DNA of 64,000 nt from Bradyrhizobium amphicarpaeae (GTDB taxonomy: Bacteria; Pseudomonadota; Alphaproteobacteria; Rhizobiales; Xanthobacteraceae). The notes beneath the pieces are model-generated. The model did not search any database, was not told the origin of the DNA, and was given only the letters and a program-made list of their open reading frames with translations. The stretch's first letter is position 1; every line of letters starts with the position of its first letter. Positions 39,040-47,910 of the stretch are shown here, one piece after another. Position numbers and translations under genes: made by a program. The DNA is taken from assembly GCF_002266435.3 (NCBI RefSeq), contig NZ_CP029426.2, positions 3,812,001 to 3,876,000 of the forward strand, given 5' to 3'.

Positions 39040-39621
39040 ATGGGCACTCGGGGGACGATGACGCAACCTGTGGTTGGCGGCCTGATGGCCGGCCTTCTGC
39101 TCCTGCCGGCCGCGCCCGCCATGGCCGAGACCCCGGCCGAGCTGATCTCGAGCTTCCGCCTCAAGCACGGTGAAGTCCGCGTCGTCCGCGATTCAACGCT
39201 CGACCGCATCGCCATGGATCAGGCCCGCGCGATGGCGGCGAAGGACGACCTCAGCCACGACGCGCTCGGCCCCTTCAATCGTCGTGTCGCGCCCGCCGGC
39301 GCGGGCCGCGCCGCCGAGAACATCGCCTACGGCTACGACAATTTCGAGAAGACGCTGGGCCAGTGGATCGACTCGTCCGGGCATCGCAAGAACCTGTTGC
39401 TGCACAACGCCTCCCGCGTCGGCATCGCAAGTGCCAGGAATGCCAGCGGCAAGCGCACCTATTGGGCCATGGTGATCGCCGGCGATTACGAGCCGAAGGG
39501 CAAAGGCAAGAGGAACAAGGACAAGGAGCCGCTGGTTGCCGTCAAACGCGAGGCTGCACCGGCCGCCAGCAAGCCGAAGTCCAGCAACTGCCACGTCAAG
39601 CTGCTTGGCCTCTGCATCTGA
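39040..39621 (+). CDS. Secreted CAP-domain (SCP/PR-1-like) protein
   Basis: This encodes 193 residues from the ATG at 39040; an ATG at 39058 behind GGGGG is a fair alternative. Both give a signal peptide (MAGLLLLPAAPAMA). The CAP domain shows AMDQARAMAAKDDLSHDALGP, RAAENIAYG and SGHRKNLLLHNASRVGIA, with the His and Glu of the cavity preserved. A Lys-rich linker (KGKGKRNKDKEP) and a C-terminal pair of cysteines follow. CAP proteins bind lipids or cell-wall fragments in the envelope; the role here is not known. Confidence 0.87.
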   Translation: MGTRGTMTQPVVGGLMAGLLLLPAAPAMAETPAELISSFRLKHGEVRVVRDSTLDRIAMDQARAMAAKDDLSHDALGPFNRRVAPAGAGRAAENIAYGYDNFEKTLGQWIDSSGHRKNLLLHNASRVGIASARNASGKRTYWAMVIAGDYEPKGKGKRNKDKEPLVAVKREAAPAASKPKSSNCHVKLLGLCI

Positions 39622-39713
39622 GATCCGGCGAGCATCTCCGGCCTGACGTCTTGCCCGGCTCCTTCGGCGCATCTAGTTCATGCGGCATGGGATCGCGAGA
39701 AATGGAGGAGTTG

Positions 39714-40892
39714 GTGATCGACATCGACCAAATTCGGTCTGACACGCCGGCCACCAGCCGGCTCGCATACCTTCACAACGCAGGCGCCGCGCTGATGCCG
39801 ACCTCCGTCGTTTCGGCGATGAAGCAGCATATCGACCTGGAAAGCGAGATCGGAGGCTATGCCGCCGCCGATCGCGAGGCCGGCCGGCTCGATGCGGTCT
39901 ATGGCTCGGTGGCGCGTCTGCTCAACGCCGCGCCCGACGAGATCGCGCTGGTGGAGAATGCGACGGTCGCCTGGCAGATGGCGTTCTATTCACTGCCGTT
40001 TCGCAAGGGTGATCGCATCCTGACCGCCGAGGCGGAATACGCAGCGAACTATGTCGCCTTCCTTCAGGTCGCCAAACGCACCGGCGCGACCGTCGAGGTG
40101 GTGCCGAGCGATGCCAGCGGCGAGCTCGACATCGGCGCGCTCGAACGCATGATCGACGAGCGCGTCAAGCTGATCGCGATCACCTGGGTCCCGACCAATG
40201 GCGGGCTGGTCAATCCGGCGGCCGCGGTCGGCAAGATCGCGCGGGCGCATGGCGTTCCCTATCTGCTCGACGCCTGCCAGGCGGTCGGCCAGATGGCGGT
40301 CGACGTCGAGGCCCTCGGCTGCGACATGCTGTCGGCCACGGGACGCAAATTCCTGCGCGGCCCGCGCGGTACCGGATTTCTCTACGTTCGCCGTGCGACG
40401 CTGCAACGGCTCGAACCGCCGATGATCGATCACTTCGGGGCGCCCTGGGTCTCACGCGATGAATATCGGCTTCGCGACGATGCCCGTCGTTTCGAGACCT
40501 GGGAGAACAACTACGCGGCACGGCTTGGCCTCGGCGCTGCCGTTGATTACGCCCTGGAGATCGGCATCTCCCCGATCGAGCAACGGTGCCGAATGCTTGC
40601 CGGCCGCCTTCGCAGCGGCCTCGCAGCCCTTCCCGGCATCACCATTCGCGACCTCGGACGCGCGCCGGGCGCCATCGTCAGCTTCACACTGGACGGGCAC
40701 GACGCCGACGCAATTGTCGCCAGCGCCGCGGCAGCCGGCATCACCATCGGTGCTTCGGATCCGTCGAGTACGCGTATCGACGCCGAGCTTCGCTCGTTGC
40801 CGCATGTCGTGCGGGCATCACCGCATTATTACAACACGGATGCAGAGATAGACCGGCTAATCGGCCACGTCGCGAGCCTGGCGCCGCGATAG
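39714..40892 (+). CDS. Class V aminotransferase-fold PLP enzyme (cysteine desulfurase-like)
   Basis: This encodes 392 residues from the GTG at 39714, chosen because GGAGGAG (39704-39710) lies just upstream and homologues begin near IDIDQIRSDTPA; ATGs at 39687 and 39702 are alternatives. The fold-type I pattern is clear: LHNAGAALMP at the start, YLLDACQAVGQ with the PLP-binding Asp, and ATGRKFLRGPRGTGFLY with the Schiff-base Lys. It resembles the isopenicillin-N epimerase/NifS-like subgroup. There is no active-site Cys loop for certain desulfurase activity. Substrate is unknown. Confidence 0.87.
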   Translation: MIDIDQIRSDTPATSRLAYLHNAGAALMPTSVVSAMKQHIDLESEIGGYAAADREAGRLDAVYGSVARLLNAAPDEIALVENATVAWQMAFYSLPFRKGDRILTAEAEYAANYVAFLQVAKRTGATVEVVPSDASGELDIGALERMIDERVKLIAITWVPTNGGLVNPAAAVGKIARAHGVPYLLDACQAVGQMAVDVEALGCDMLSATGRKFLRGPRGTGFLYVRRATLQRLEPPMIDHFGAPWVSRDEYRLRDDARRFETWENNYAARLGLGAAVDYALEIGISPIEQRCRMLAGRLRSGLAALPGITIRDLGRAPGAIVSFTLDGHDADAIVASAAAAGITIGASDPSSTRIDAELRSLPHVVRASPHYYNTDAEIDRLIGHVASLAPR

Positions 40893-40903
40893 AAGCACCC
40901 CGA

Positions 40904-42148
40904 TCAGGTGCAGCGCGCGCTCAGTCCGGATGCACTGAGCTTCGCCATCACCTCGTCAAGATGGGCGCTGTCGCGGGTCTCGATGACGAGTTGCAGCAGC
41001 GTGGCCTTGGCCGGCAGGTCGGAGAAAGTCCGCTGGTGCGAGACCTCGATGATGTTGGCGCCGGCCTCGGCGAGCAGCGCGGCCACCGCGGCCAGCTGCC
41101 CGGGCCGGTCGGGGATGTCGAGCGAGAGCTGGGTCAGCCGCCCCTCGCGCGCGAGCTCACGCGTGAGGACCGATGCGATCAGCCGCGTGTCGATATTGCC
41201 GCCGCTCAGGACGAGCCCGACCTTCTGGCCGGCGAAGCGGGAGGGATCGGACATCAGCGCGGCGAGGCCTGCGGCGCCGGCGCCCTCGACCACGGTCTTC
41301 TCGATCGAGATCAGGGTCGCGACCGCGCGCTCGAGCTCGGCTTCGTTGACGAGCGCAATGTCGTCGACGAGGCGGCGCACGATCTCGGTCGTGATCTTGC
41401 CGGGTGATTTCACCGCGATGCCTTCGGCCAGCGTATCGCCGCGCGCTGGCAGATTGCCGGCGTGGATGGCATTGTACATCGAGGGATAGAGCCAGGCCTC
41501 GACGCCCAGGATTCGCAGCGACGGCTTGATCGATTTCGCCGCGATGCCGATGCCGCTGATCAAGCCGCCACCGCCGATCGGCACGACCAGCGTGTCGAGC
41601 TCCGGCACGGCCCTCATCATCTCCAGCCCGATTGTACCCTGCCCCGCGATGACAAGCGGGTCGTCGTAGGGGTGGACGAAGATCATGCTTCTGGCTTCGC
41701 CGTGGTTGCGCGCGAACGCGGCCGCCTCCTCCAGCGTCGCGCCGGTGACGACCACTTCAGCGCCGTGATGCCGGGTGTTCTCGACCTTCACCATGGGCGT
41801 GCCGACCGGCATGACGATGGTGGCGGGAATGCCGAGCCGTTTGGCGTGATAGGCCACCCCCTGCGCGTGGTTGCCCGCCGACATCGCGATCACGCCCCGC
41901 GCGCGCTCCTCCGGCGTCAGCGCAGTGAGGCGGTTGAGCGCGCCCCGCTCCTTGAACGAGGAGGTGAACTGGAGGTTCTCGAATTTGAGCCAGATCTCGC
42001 AGCCGCAGATGCTGCTCAGCGTGCGGCTGTAGCTGCAGGGCGTCTCGACGACGGCGCCCTTGATCGTCTCGGCGGCGGCAGCGATATCGCTTGGCGCGAC
42101 CGGCAGACCGCTGAGATCGAAGGGCGAGGTTGGGGACAATTCAGCCAT
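40904..42148 (-). CDS. ilvA: Threonine ammonia-lyase (threonine dehydratase)
   Basis: This PLP enzyme converts L-threonine to 2-oxobutanoate, the first step to isoleucine or in threonine breakdown. It has 414 residues: FTSSFKERGALNRL with the PLP-Lys near residue 68, the phosphate-binding GGGGLISG and the conserved SGGNID. A single C-terminal ACT domain (QLSLDIPDRPGQLAAVAALLAEAGANIIEVSH) follows. One ACT domain puts it nearer the short catabolic/biosynthetic type than E. coli IlvA with two. It is convergent with the aminotransferase gene. Confidence 0.92.
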   Translation of the reverse strand: MAELSPTSPFDLSGLPVAPSDIAAAAETIKGAVVETPCSYSRTLSSICGCEIWLKFENLQFTSSFKERGALNRLTALTPEERARGVIAMSAGNHAQGVAYHAKRLGIPATIVMPVGTPMVKVENTRHHGAEVVVTGATLEEAAAFARNHGEARSMIFVHPYDDPLVIAGQGTIGLEMMRAVPELDTLVVPIGGGGLISGIGIAAKSIKPSLRILGVEAWLYPSMYNAIHAGNLPARGDTLAEGIAVKSPGKITTEIVRRLVDDIALVNEAELERAVATLISIEKTVVEGAGAAGLAALMSDPSRFAGQKVGLVLSGGNIDTRLIASVLTRELAREGRLTQLSLDIPDRPGQLAAVAALLAEAGANIIEVSHQRTFSDLPAKATLLQLVIETRDSAHLDEVMAKLSASGLSARCT

Positions 42149-42193
42149 AGGACAGCATAGGGTATTTGGCCGGCTCAGGCGATAAGCCAGCCG

Positions 42194-43057
42194 CTATTTG
42201 GTAAACTCGCGCGACCGCGAAGCCCGCCACAGCGTCCACAGCGTGCGCAGCCGGGACGATTGCCTCGGCGCAAATGGATTGCGCCCGGGTCGTGACAGGA
42301 GCTTGAGGTCGGCCCGCACCTGTCCGAGTGGCAGAAATGCTGCTCGACCCGCTGCCGGCGCCTCCGCCAGCAACGATACGGCCGTAGCCAAATGCTGCCT
42401 CGCTTCGCCAGCGAGTTGCTCCAGCACGGCGCGCAAATTCGGCGTCTCCTTGCCCGCGAACACGTCCTCCATGTCGCAATCGTGGCTCGCCAGCAGCTGC
42501 TGCGGCAGGAACAGCTGCCGGTGCGCGGCATCACGCGGCAGGTTCATGATGATTTGCACGATGCCCTGCGCAAGCCCGGCATGACGGGCGATATGTTCAA
42601 CGGCCTCCGATGGCGGCGCCATGATACGGGCTGCGAGATCGAACAGCGCCGATGAGGTTGCCGCCAGATAACCTTCCAGCGCCGCCATCGTCGGCATCGG
42701 ATCGTTATAGAGGTCGAACTGGTGCTCTTCGACCAGCAGTGACAGCGGCTCGACCGGCAAGTCGAAATCACGGATCGCGCGCAGCAGCTCGGCCGCGACC
42801 GGATTGCCCTCGGCACTGCCGTGCACCAGGCCCGAGAACAGATCGGTCCACCATTGAAAGCGTATCTCGCCGGGCAAAGGCTGGCTCACCTGGTCGCGGA
42901 CGCGGACGATCTCGACATTGAAGGCGTAGAGCGCCAGCAGCGCGCGGCGCTCGGCAACTGGCGCGAACAGCGTCGCAACATAGCGCGGGAAGTCGTGGCT
43001 GCGCACCAGATCGGCGCAGAAGGACAAATTGTCGGGCGGAGCTGCGGCGGCGTTCAT
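42194..43057 (-). CDS. Squalene/phytoene synthase-family protein (NDUFAF6-like)
   Basis: This encodes 287 residues from the ATG at 43057, which overlaps the preceding stop by 4 bp. The trans-isoprenyl diphosphate synthase fold is recognisable (LYAFNVEIVRVRDQVSQ, and QGIVQIIMNLPRDAAHRQLFLPQ), but the two Asp-rich motifs of true squalene synthases (DxxxD) are altered: the first is NVEIVRVRD and the second lacks the usual spacing. That matches the NDUFAF6 group, an assembly factor for respiratory complex I, rather than a terpene enzyme. It is paired with the Mth938-domain gene, as in other alphaproteobacteria. Confidence 0.85.
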   Translation of the reverse strand: MNAAAAPPDNLSFCADLVRSHDFPRYVATLFAPVAERRALLALYAFNVEIVRVRDQVSQPLPGEIRFQWWTDLFSGLVHGSAEGNPVAAELLRAIRDFDLPVEPLSLLVEEHQFDLYNDPMPTMAALEGYLAATSSALFDLAARIMAPPSEAVEHIARHAGLAQGIVQIIMNLPRDAAHRQLFLPQQLLASHDCDMEDVFAGKETPNLRAVLEQLAGEARQHLATAVSLLAEAPAAGRAAFLPLGQVRADLKLLSRPGRNPFAPRQSSRLRTLWTLWRASRSREFTK

Positions 43058-43437
43058 GGCACGGCGATCAAGGCGGCGGCGACCCGCCGCCGTTCGCCGA
43101 TCATGATGTTGTAGGTGCGCACGGCGGGGCCGGTCTGCATCGTGTCCAGCACCACCCTCACCGCCTTGAGCGCCTGCCGCAGCGCCGGCGGCGGCAGCCA
43201 GACCCCGGTGCCGGTGCCGATCAGGAGCGTGTCGATGTTGTTGGCGGCTGCGAACACCCGGTCCAGCGAATAGCGGTCGATCTTCGCGGGATCCGTCACG
43301 TCCCACGCCCAGATCGCGTCGGGCAGGCACAGCAGCGAGCCCCGATGCGACATGCCTGCAAACGCGAAACCACCCTTGCCATAGGCATCGATCGGCGCCG
43401 AGCGCGGGAAGTGCGGTGCGTTGGGATCGCCGGCCAT
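43054..43437 (-). CDS. Mth938-like domain protein (NDUFAF3-like)
   Basis: This encodes 127 residues. The DUF498/Mth938 fold is visible: HFPRSAPIDAYGKGGFAFAGMSHRGSLLCLP, LLIGTGTGVWLPP and a final VRTYNIMIGERRRVAAALIAV. The mitochondrial homologue NDUFAF3 is a complex I assembly factor. It overlaps the NDUFAF6-like gene by 4 bp and follows secF by 60 bp, so all may lie in one transcript. Confidence 0.88.
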   Translation of the reverse strand: MAGDPNAPHFPRSAPIDAYGKGGFAFAGMSHRGSLLCLPDAIWAWDVTDPAKIDRYSLDRVFAAANNIDTLLIGTGTGVWLPPPALRQALKAVRVVLDTMQTGPAVRTYNIMIGERRRVAAALIAVP

Positions 43438-43497
43438 GTGCTTCGTCCGAATGAGCCTATTGCCCTCGCAAACGCCTGCGAGGACATGCGGTTCGGA

Positions 43498-44517
43498 TCA
43501 TGCCTTGCTTTTCTTCGCTGGCGGAGCCTCGTCTTTCGTATCCTCGCGATGCTCGCCCACGCCGAGATAGATCAGGATCGGCGCCGCGATGAAGATCGAG
43601 GTATAGGTGCCGACCAGCACCACGCCGAACATCATCACCGCGGTGAAGCTGTGGATCGCGTGCCCGCCGAACAGCAGCAGCGCCAGCAACGCCAGCGTCA
43701 CCGTGAAGTGGGTGATGATCGAGCGCGACAGCGTCGAGTTGATGGACTCGTTGAGCAGCTGCGGCATCGGCATCTTCTTGTACCGCCGCAGCATTTCACG
43801 GATACGGTCGTAGATGACGACGGTGTCGTTGAGCGAATAGCCCAGGATGGTCAAAAGCGCGGCGATGCTGGTCAGATCGAAATCCACCTGGCTGATCGAC
43901 ATGAACCCGATCGTGAGCACGATGTCGTGCACGTTGGCGATCATGGCGCCGAGCGCGAACTGCCACTCGAAGCGGAACCAGAGATAGATCAGGATCGAGA
44001 CGATCGCGAGCATCAGGCCGAGCATGCCGTAGGCCAAAAGCTCGCCGGCGACGCGCGGACCGAGCACCTCGACGCGGCGATATTCGATGGAATCACCGAG
44101 CGCGGTACGCACCTTTTGCACGGCATCCTGCTGCGCCTTGTCGCCGCCGGGCTGTTCGGCAACGCGGATCAGGACGTTCTCGGGGCCGCCGAACTGCTGC
44201 AGCTGGACTTCGCCGAGCCGCAAGCCATCCAGCGTCGTGCGCATCGCCGCGATATCGGCAGCGCCGGACTTGGCCCGCACTTCAAGCAGCGTGCCGCCCT
44301 TGAAGTCGATACCGAGGTTGAGGCCGTGGGTGAAGAACAGCGTGATGGCGAGGATCGAGAGCGCCGCCGAGATCGGGAAGCTGATCCGGCGGAAGCGCGT
44401 GAAGTCGAAATGCGTGTCGTCAGGGACGATGCGCAACGACGGCAGCCAGCCCATGGCCGCGACCACGGTGAGAATGGCGATGAGGACGCCGAGCCCGATG
44501 AGAACGGTGTGAGTCAC
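43498..44517 (-). CDS. secF: Protein translocase subunit SecF
   Basis: This encodes 339 residues. Six membrane segments are predicted from hydrophobicity. The SecF signature is LGIDFKGGTLLEVR, with the periplasmic domain behind it, then YSLNDTVVIYDRIREM and STLSRSIITHFTVTLALLALLLFGG. With SecD it uses the proton-motive force to complete export through SecYEG. It follows secD by 10 bp and precedes the two complex I assembly-factor homologues. Confidence 0.95.
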   Translation of the reverse strand: MTHTVLIGLGVLIAILTVVAAMGWLPSLRIVPDDTHFDFTRFRRISFPISAALSILAITLFFTHGLNLGIDFKGGTLLEVRAKSGAADIAAMRTTLDGLRLGEVQLQQFGGPENVLIRVAEQPGGDKAQQDAVQKVRTALGDSIEYRRVEVLGPRVAGELLAYGMLGLMLAIVSILIYLWFRFEWQFALGAMIANVHDIVLTIGFMSISQVDFDLTSIAALLTILGYSLNDTVVIYDRIREMLRRYKKMPMPQLLNESINSTLSRSIITHFTVTLALLALLLFGGHAIHSFTAVMMFGVVLVGTYTSIFIAAPILIYLGVGEHREDTKDEAPPAKKSKA

Positions 44518-44527
44518 GATCAGGCTC

Positions 44528-46129
44528 CTAGATCGGCACGCTCTGCGGCCGCTTCCAACGCACCCACCAGGCGACGATCAGCCGGGTCATGGTGAAGGCG
44601 GTGAACACCGTGGTGATGATGCCTATGCCGAGCGTCACGGCAAAGCCGCGCACCGGGCCGGTGCCGATGTAGAACAGCACCGCGGCGGCAATGAAAGTGG
44701 TGATGTTGGAATCGAGGATGGTCGCCAGCGCCCGCTTGAAGCCGGCGTCGATCGCCGAGATCGCGTTGCGCCCGCCCCGCAATTCCTCACGGATACGCTC
44801 GTAGATCAGCACGTTGGAATCGACCGCGATGCCGACGGTGAGCACGATACCGGCGATGCCGGGCAGCGTCAGCGTGGCGTTGAGCAGCGACAACAGGCCG
44901 AAGATCATGGCGACGTTGATGGCCACCGCGATGTTGGCGAACACTCCGAACAGCCGGTAGGTCAAGAGCATGAAGACGATGACGAGGATCGAGCCGACAT
45001 AGGCCGCCAGCTCACCCTTCTCGATGGAGTCCTGGCCGAGGCCCGGGCCGACGGTACGCTCCTCGACCACCGTGAGGGGCGCCGGCAGCGCGCCGGCGCG
45101 CATCAGGATCGCGAGATCGTTGGCGGACTGGACCGTAAAGCTGCCCGAGATCTGTCCCTGCCCGCCCGTGATCGGCTCGTTGATCCGGGGCGCGGAGATC
45201 ACCTTGTTGTCGAGCACGATCGCAAAGGGCAACCCGACATTCTCTTGCGTAGCCTGCGCGAATTTGCGCGCGCCCGATGTATTGAACTTGAAGCTGACGA
45301 CCGGCTCACTCGTACGCTGATCGAAGGTCGCCTGGGCATCGATCAGATCGCCGCCGGCAACCAGCACCTGCTTCTTGACCACATAGGGCGTCGGCGGGGG
45401 CGAGGCGCTCATCAGCAACTCGGAGTCCGGCGGCAGCTTGCCCTGCTGCGCCTGGTCCGGCGACACGGTCGTGTCGACCATGCGGAATTCCATCTTCGCG
45501 GTCTCGCCGAGCAGCTTCTTCAGGCGCGTCGGGTCCTGAAGGCCGGGGACCTGCACCAGGATGCGGTCGTTGCCTTGGCGCTGGATCACGGGCTCGACGG
45601 TGCCGAGCTCGTTGACGCGCTTCTCGACGATCTGGATCGATTGCTCGATCGTCTTGCGCATGCGGTCGAGCATCGCAGCCTGCGGGATAGTCAGGCGGAT
45701 CACGCCGCCAGCCTCGCTCACCTCGAGGTCGCGCTGACCGCTGGATCCCATCAGGCCGCCCAGTGGCTGGGACAGCTCGCGCAGCTTGGCGAGCGCGGCC
45801 TGAACGTCGGTCTCCTTGGTGATGCGAACCTCGGCCGCGTCGTTGCGGACGACCACACCGCCGGTGAAGCCGATCTTGGCATCGCGCAGCGTGCGGCGAA
45901 CGTCGTCGCGAACCTGGTCGAGCCGTTCCTTCTTCACATAGGCGGAATCGACTTCGAGCAGCAGGTAAGAGCCACCCTGAAGGTCGAGGCCAAGCACGAG
46001 CCGGCGCTGCGCCCAGGCTGGCCAGGTCTTGACCTGCGCCTCGGGGAAGAAGTTCGGGACCGCGCAGAGGCACACGATCAGCGCCGTCAGGATGATCCCG
46101 AGCGCCTTCCACCGCGTGAAATACAACAT
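44528..46129 (-). CDS. secD: Protein translocase subunit SecD
   Basis: This encodes 533 residues. The first membrane segment at 5-30 is followed by LGLDLQGGSYLLLEVD, the large periplasmic P1 domain, then VGPGLGQDSIEKG and a five-segment membrane half with DSNVLIYERIREEL and AITTVFTAFTMTRL-type closing. It acts in the inner membrane with SecF and YajC. It lies 47 bp downstream of yajC. Confidence 0.96.
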   Translation of the reverse strand: MLYFTRWKALGIILTALIVCLCAVPNFFPEAQVKTWPAWAQRRLVLGLDLQGGSYLLLEVDSAYVKKERLDQVRDDVRRTLRDAKIGFTGGVVVRNDAAEVRITKETDVQAALAKLRELSQPLGGLMGSSGQRDLEVSEAGGVIRLTIPQAAMLDRMRKTIEQSIQIVEKRVNELGTVEPVIQRQGNDRILVQVPGLQDPTRLKKLLGETAKMEFRMVDTTVSPDQAQQGKLPPDSELLMSASPPPTPYVVKKQVLVAGGDLIDAQATFDQRTSEPVVSFKFNTSGARKFAQATQENVGLPFAIVLDNKVISAPRINEPITGGQGQISGSFTVQSANDLAILMRAGALPAPLTVVEERTVGPGLGQDSIEKGELAAYVGSILVIVFMLLTYRLFGVFANIAVAINVAMIFGLLSLLNATLTLPGIAGIVLTVGIAVDSNVLIYERIREELRGGRNAISAIDAGFKRALATILDSNITTFIAAAVLFYIGTGPVRGFAVTLGIGIITTVFTAFTMTRLIVAWWVRWKRPQSVPI

Positions 46130-46176
46130 CGACTGGACCTGTCAGATCAGGAGACTTGAGATGCTCGCGGACGCGC

Positions 46177-46554
46177 TCACTTCGATGCGGCGTCGTCCTT
46201 GGCGGCTTCCTTGGCGCTTTCCTTGGATTCCTTGGCCGGCTCGCCCTTGGCGCGCACGCCGGAGACCATCGAGCGCATCTGCCGCACGCGCACGCCGTCG
46301 GCGATCTCGAACTCGATCTGGTCGTCGTCGACGACCTTGGTGACCTTGCCGACGAGGCCGCCCGAGGTCACGACGGTGTCGCCGCGGCGGATGTTCTTCA
46401 CGAGGTCGGCGTGGTCACGGACCTTCTTCTGCTGCGGACGCAGAATCAGGAAGTACATGATCACGAAGATCAGGGCGAACGGCAGCAGCGACATCAACAT
46501 GCTGTTGGTGTCGCCGGCGCCCGCGGCCTGGGCATACGCAGGGGTAATCAGCAT
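46177..46554 (-). CDS. yajC: Preprotein translocase subunit YajC
   Basis: This encodes 125 residues: a short N-terminal part, one membrane segment (SLLPFALIFVIMYFLILRP, near residues 23-41), then the cytosolic YajC domain with KVRDHADLVKNIRRGDTVVTSGGLVGKV. The C-terminal tail is Lys/Glu/Ala-rich. It is the first gene of the yajC-secD-secF run; a structured leader and promoter lie upstream (46583-46658). Confidence 0.94.
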   Translation of the reverse strand: MLITPAYAQAAGAGDTNSMLMSLLPFALIFVIMYFLILRPQQKKVRDHADLVKNIRRGDTVVTSGGLVGKVTKVVDDDQIEFEIADGVRVRQMRSMVSGVRAKGEPAKESKESAKEAAKDDAASK

Positions 46555-46582
46555 TCGGACGATCCTCGTGAGAACGGGGGAA

Positions 46583-46613
46583 AGCCGGTCAGGCCCTCAA
46601 AGGGCGACCGGCT
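46583..46613 (-). promoter_or_regulatory. Hairpin in the yajC leader
   Basis: AGCCGGTC (46583-46590) pairs with GACCGGCT (46606-46613), and inside these GCCC (46593-46596) pairs with GGGC (46602-46605) around a TCAAA loop. It starts about 11 nt after the predicted transcription start and ends about 30 nt before the ATG, so it is a 5' untranslated element and not a simple terminator for a known upstream gene. Confidence 0.6.
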
Positions 46614-46630
46614 CGGTCAAATTCGCGCGG

Positions 46631-46658
46631 ACTATAGCGGCCATTGTCCCAATTGCAA
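46631..46658 (-). promoter_or_regulatory. Candidate promoter of yajC-secDF
   Basis: On the minus strand, TTGCAA (46658-46653) and TATAGT (46636-46631) are 16 bp apart. The -10 matches TATAAT at five of six positions. Transcription would start near 46624. Confidence 0.55.
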
Positions 46659-46736
46659 CGCTGCCAGACCGCTCATTTAGCCACCTTGCGGCGCGCCGTC
46701 AGGCCCGATAAGGCTGCATTCTCAGGAACTTCGGAC

Positions 46737-47741
46737 ATGCCCAGAAAACCCAGCAAAAGCCCGGCCGGCAAAGGCCCCCGCACCCCTGCCCGCAGGCCCG
46801 CGCCCGTCGCGGCAAAACGCCCCAAGGGGACTTCCACGGCGACGACCAAGCGGACCGCCAAGGCATCCCCGGACCTCTCCCAGGACCGCATCGTCCGCGC
46901 GCTGGAGACCATTGCGGCGCACCTCGCCGCCCAGGGAAAGCCGGCCCCCGAACGCGAGTCGTTCAAGCAGGCCGATGCCTATGTCTGGCACCCCGACGGC
47001 CGCCTTGCGCCGGTGCCGCGGGTCAGCCGCGTGGAGTTGTTCCTGCTCAAGGGCGTCGACCGGATGCGCGACATTCTGATGGAGAACACCGAGCGCTTCG
47101 CCAATGGCCTGCCCGCCAACAACGCACTGCTCTGGGGAGCGCGCGGCATGGGCAAGTCGTCGCTGGTGAAGGCGGCGCACGCCAGCATCAATGCGGAGCG
47201 CAAGCCGGCCGACAGGCTGAAGCTGATCGAGATCCACCGCGAGGACATCGAGAGCCTGCCGATGCTGATGGAGAAGCTGCGGGACGCCAGCTTCCACTTC
47301 ATCGTGTTCATCGACGACCTCTCCTTCGACGGCAATGACGCGTCCTACAAATCGCTGAAGGCGGTGCTCGAAGGCGGCATCGAGGGCCGGCCCGAGAATG
47401 TGATCCTCTACGCCACTTCCAACCGCCGCCATCTGCTGGCGCGCGACATGATCGAAAACGAGCGCTCGACTGCGATCAATCCCGGCGAAGCCGTCGAGGA
47501 GAAGGTGTCGCTGTCCGATCGCTTCGGCCTCTGGCTCGGCTTCCATCGCTGCAGCCAGGACGAATATCTCGCGATGGTGCGCGGCTATTGCAGCCATTTC
47601 GGCGTCGAGGTCGACGACGAGGCGCTCGAGCGCGAGGCGCTGGAATGGTCGACCACGCGCGGCTCCCGCTCGGGCCGCGTCGCCTGGCAGTTCGTGCAGG
47701 AGCTGGCGGGACGACTGGGCGTGAAGCTGACGGCGACGTAG
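46737..47741 (+). CDS. DUF815-family AAA ATPase
   Basis: This encodes 334 residues from the ATG at 46737. A basic, Pro/Ala/Lys-rich N-terminal tail of about 45 residues is followed by a helix and the ATPase core: Walker A GARGMGKSS (near 138-146), Walker B FHFIVFIDDLSF (about 190-200) and NVILYATSNRRHL (sensor 1). DUF815 ATPases are widespread in proteobacteria with no defined function. It is divergent from yajC. Confidence 0.87.
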   Translation: MPRKPSKSPAGKGPRTPARRPAPVAAKRPKGTSTATTKRTAKASPDLSQDRIVRALETIAAHLAAQGKPAPERESFKQADAYVWHPDGRLAPVPRVSRVELFLLKGVDRMRDILMENTERFANGLPANNALLWGARGMGKSSLVKAAHASINAERKPADRLKLIEIHREDIESLPMLMEKLRDASFHFIVFIDDLSFDGNDASYKSLKAVLEGGIEGRPENVILYATSNRRHLLARDMIENERSTAINPGEAVEEKVSLSDRFGLWLGFHRCSQDEYLAMVRGYCSHFGVEVDDEALEREALEWSTTRGSRSGRVAWQFVQELAGRLGVKLTAT

Positions 47742-47767
47742 CGGGCGGTCAAACTCCACCCCCAACT

Positions 47768-47869
47768 GTCATTCCCCGCGCAGGCGGGGAATCCAGTACG
47801 CTGCGGCTTATCGGCTCGCCAATGACTATGTCTGGATACTGGATCGCCCGGTCGAAGCCGGGCGATGAT
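47768..47869. repeat. Two-hairpin intergenic repeat (CCAGTA/TACTGG family), copy 2
   Basis: GTCATTCCCCGC with GCGGGGAAT forms the first hairpin (47768-47792). ATCCAGTA, a spacer of about 35 bp, and TACTGGATC lead to the second hairpin, CGCCCGG/CCGGGCG (47845-47864). Same architecture as 7201-7308, inverted. Confidence 0.65.
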
Positions 47870-47910
47870 AGTGTGCTTGTCGTGATCGCGCGCGCTACTC
47901 TGCGTAGGCC

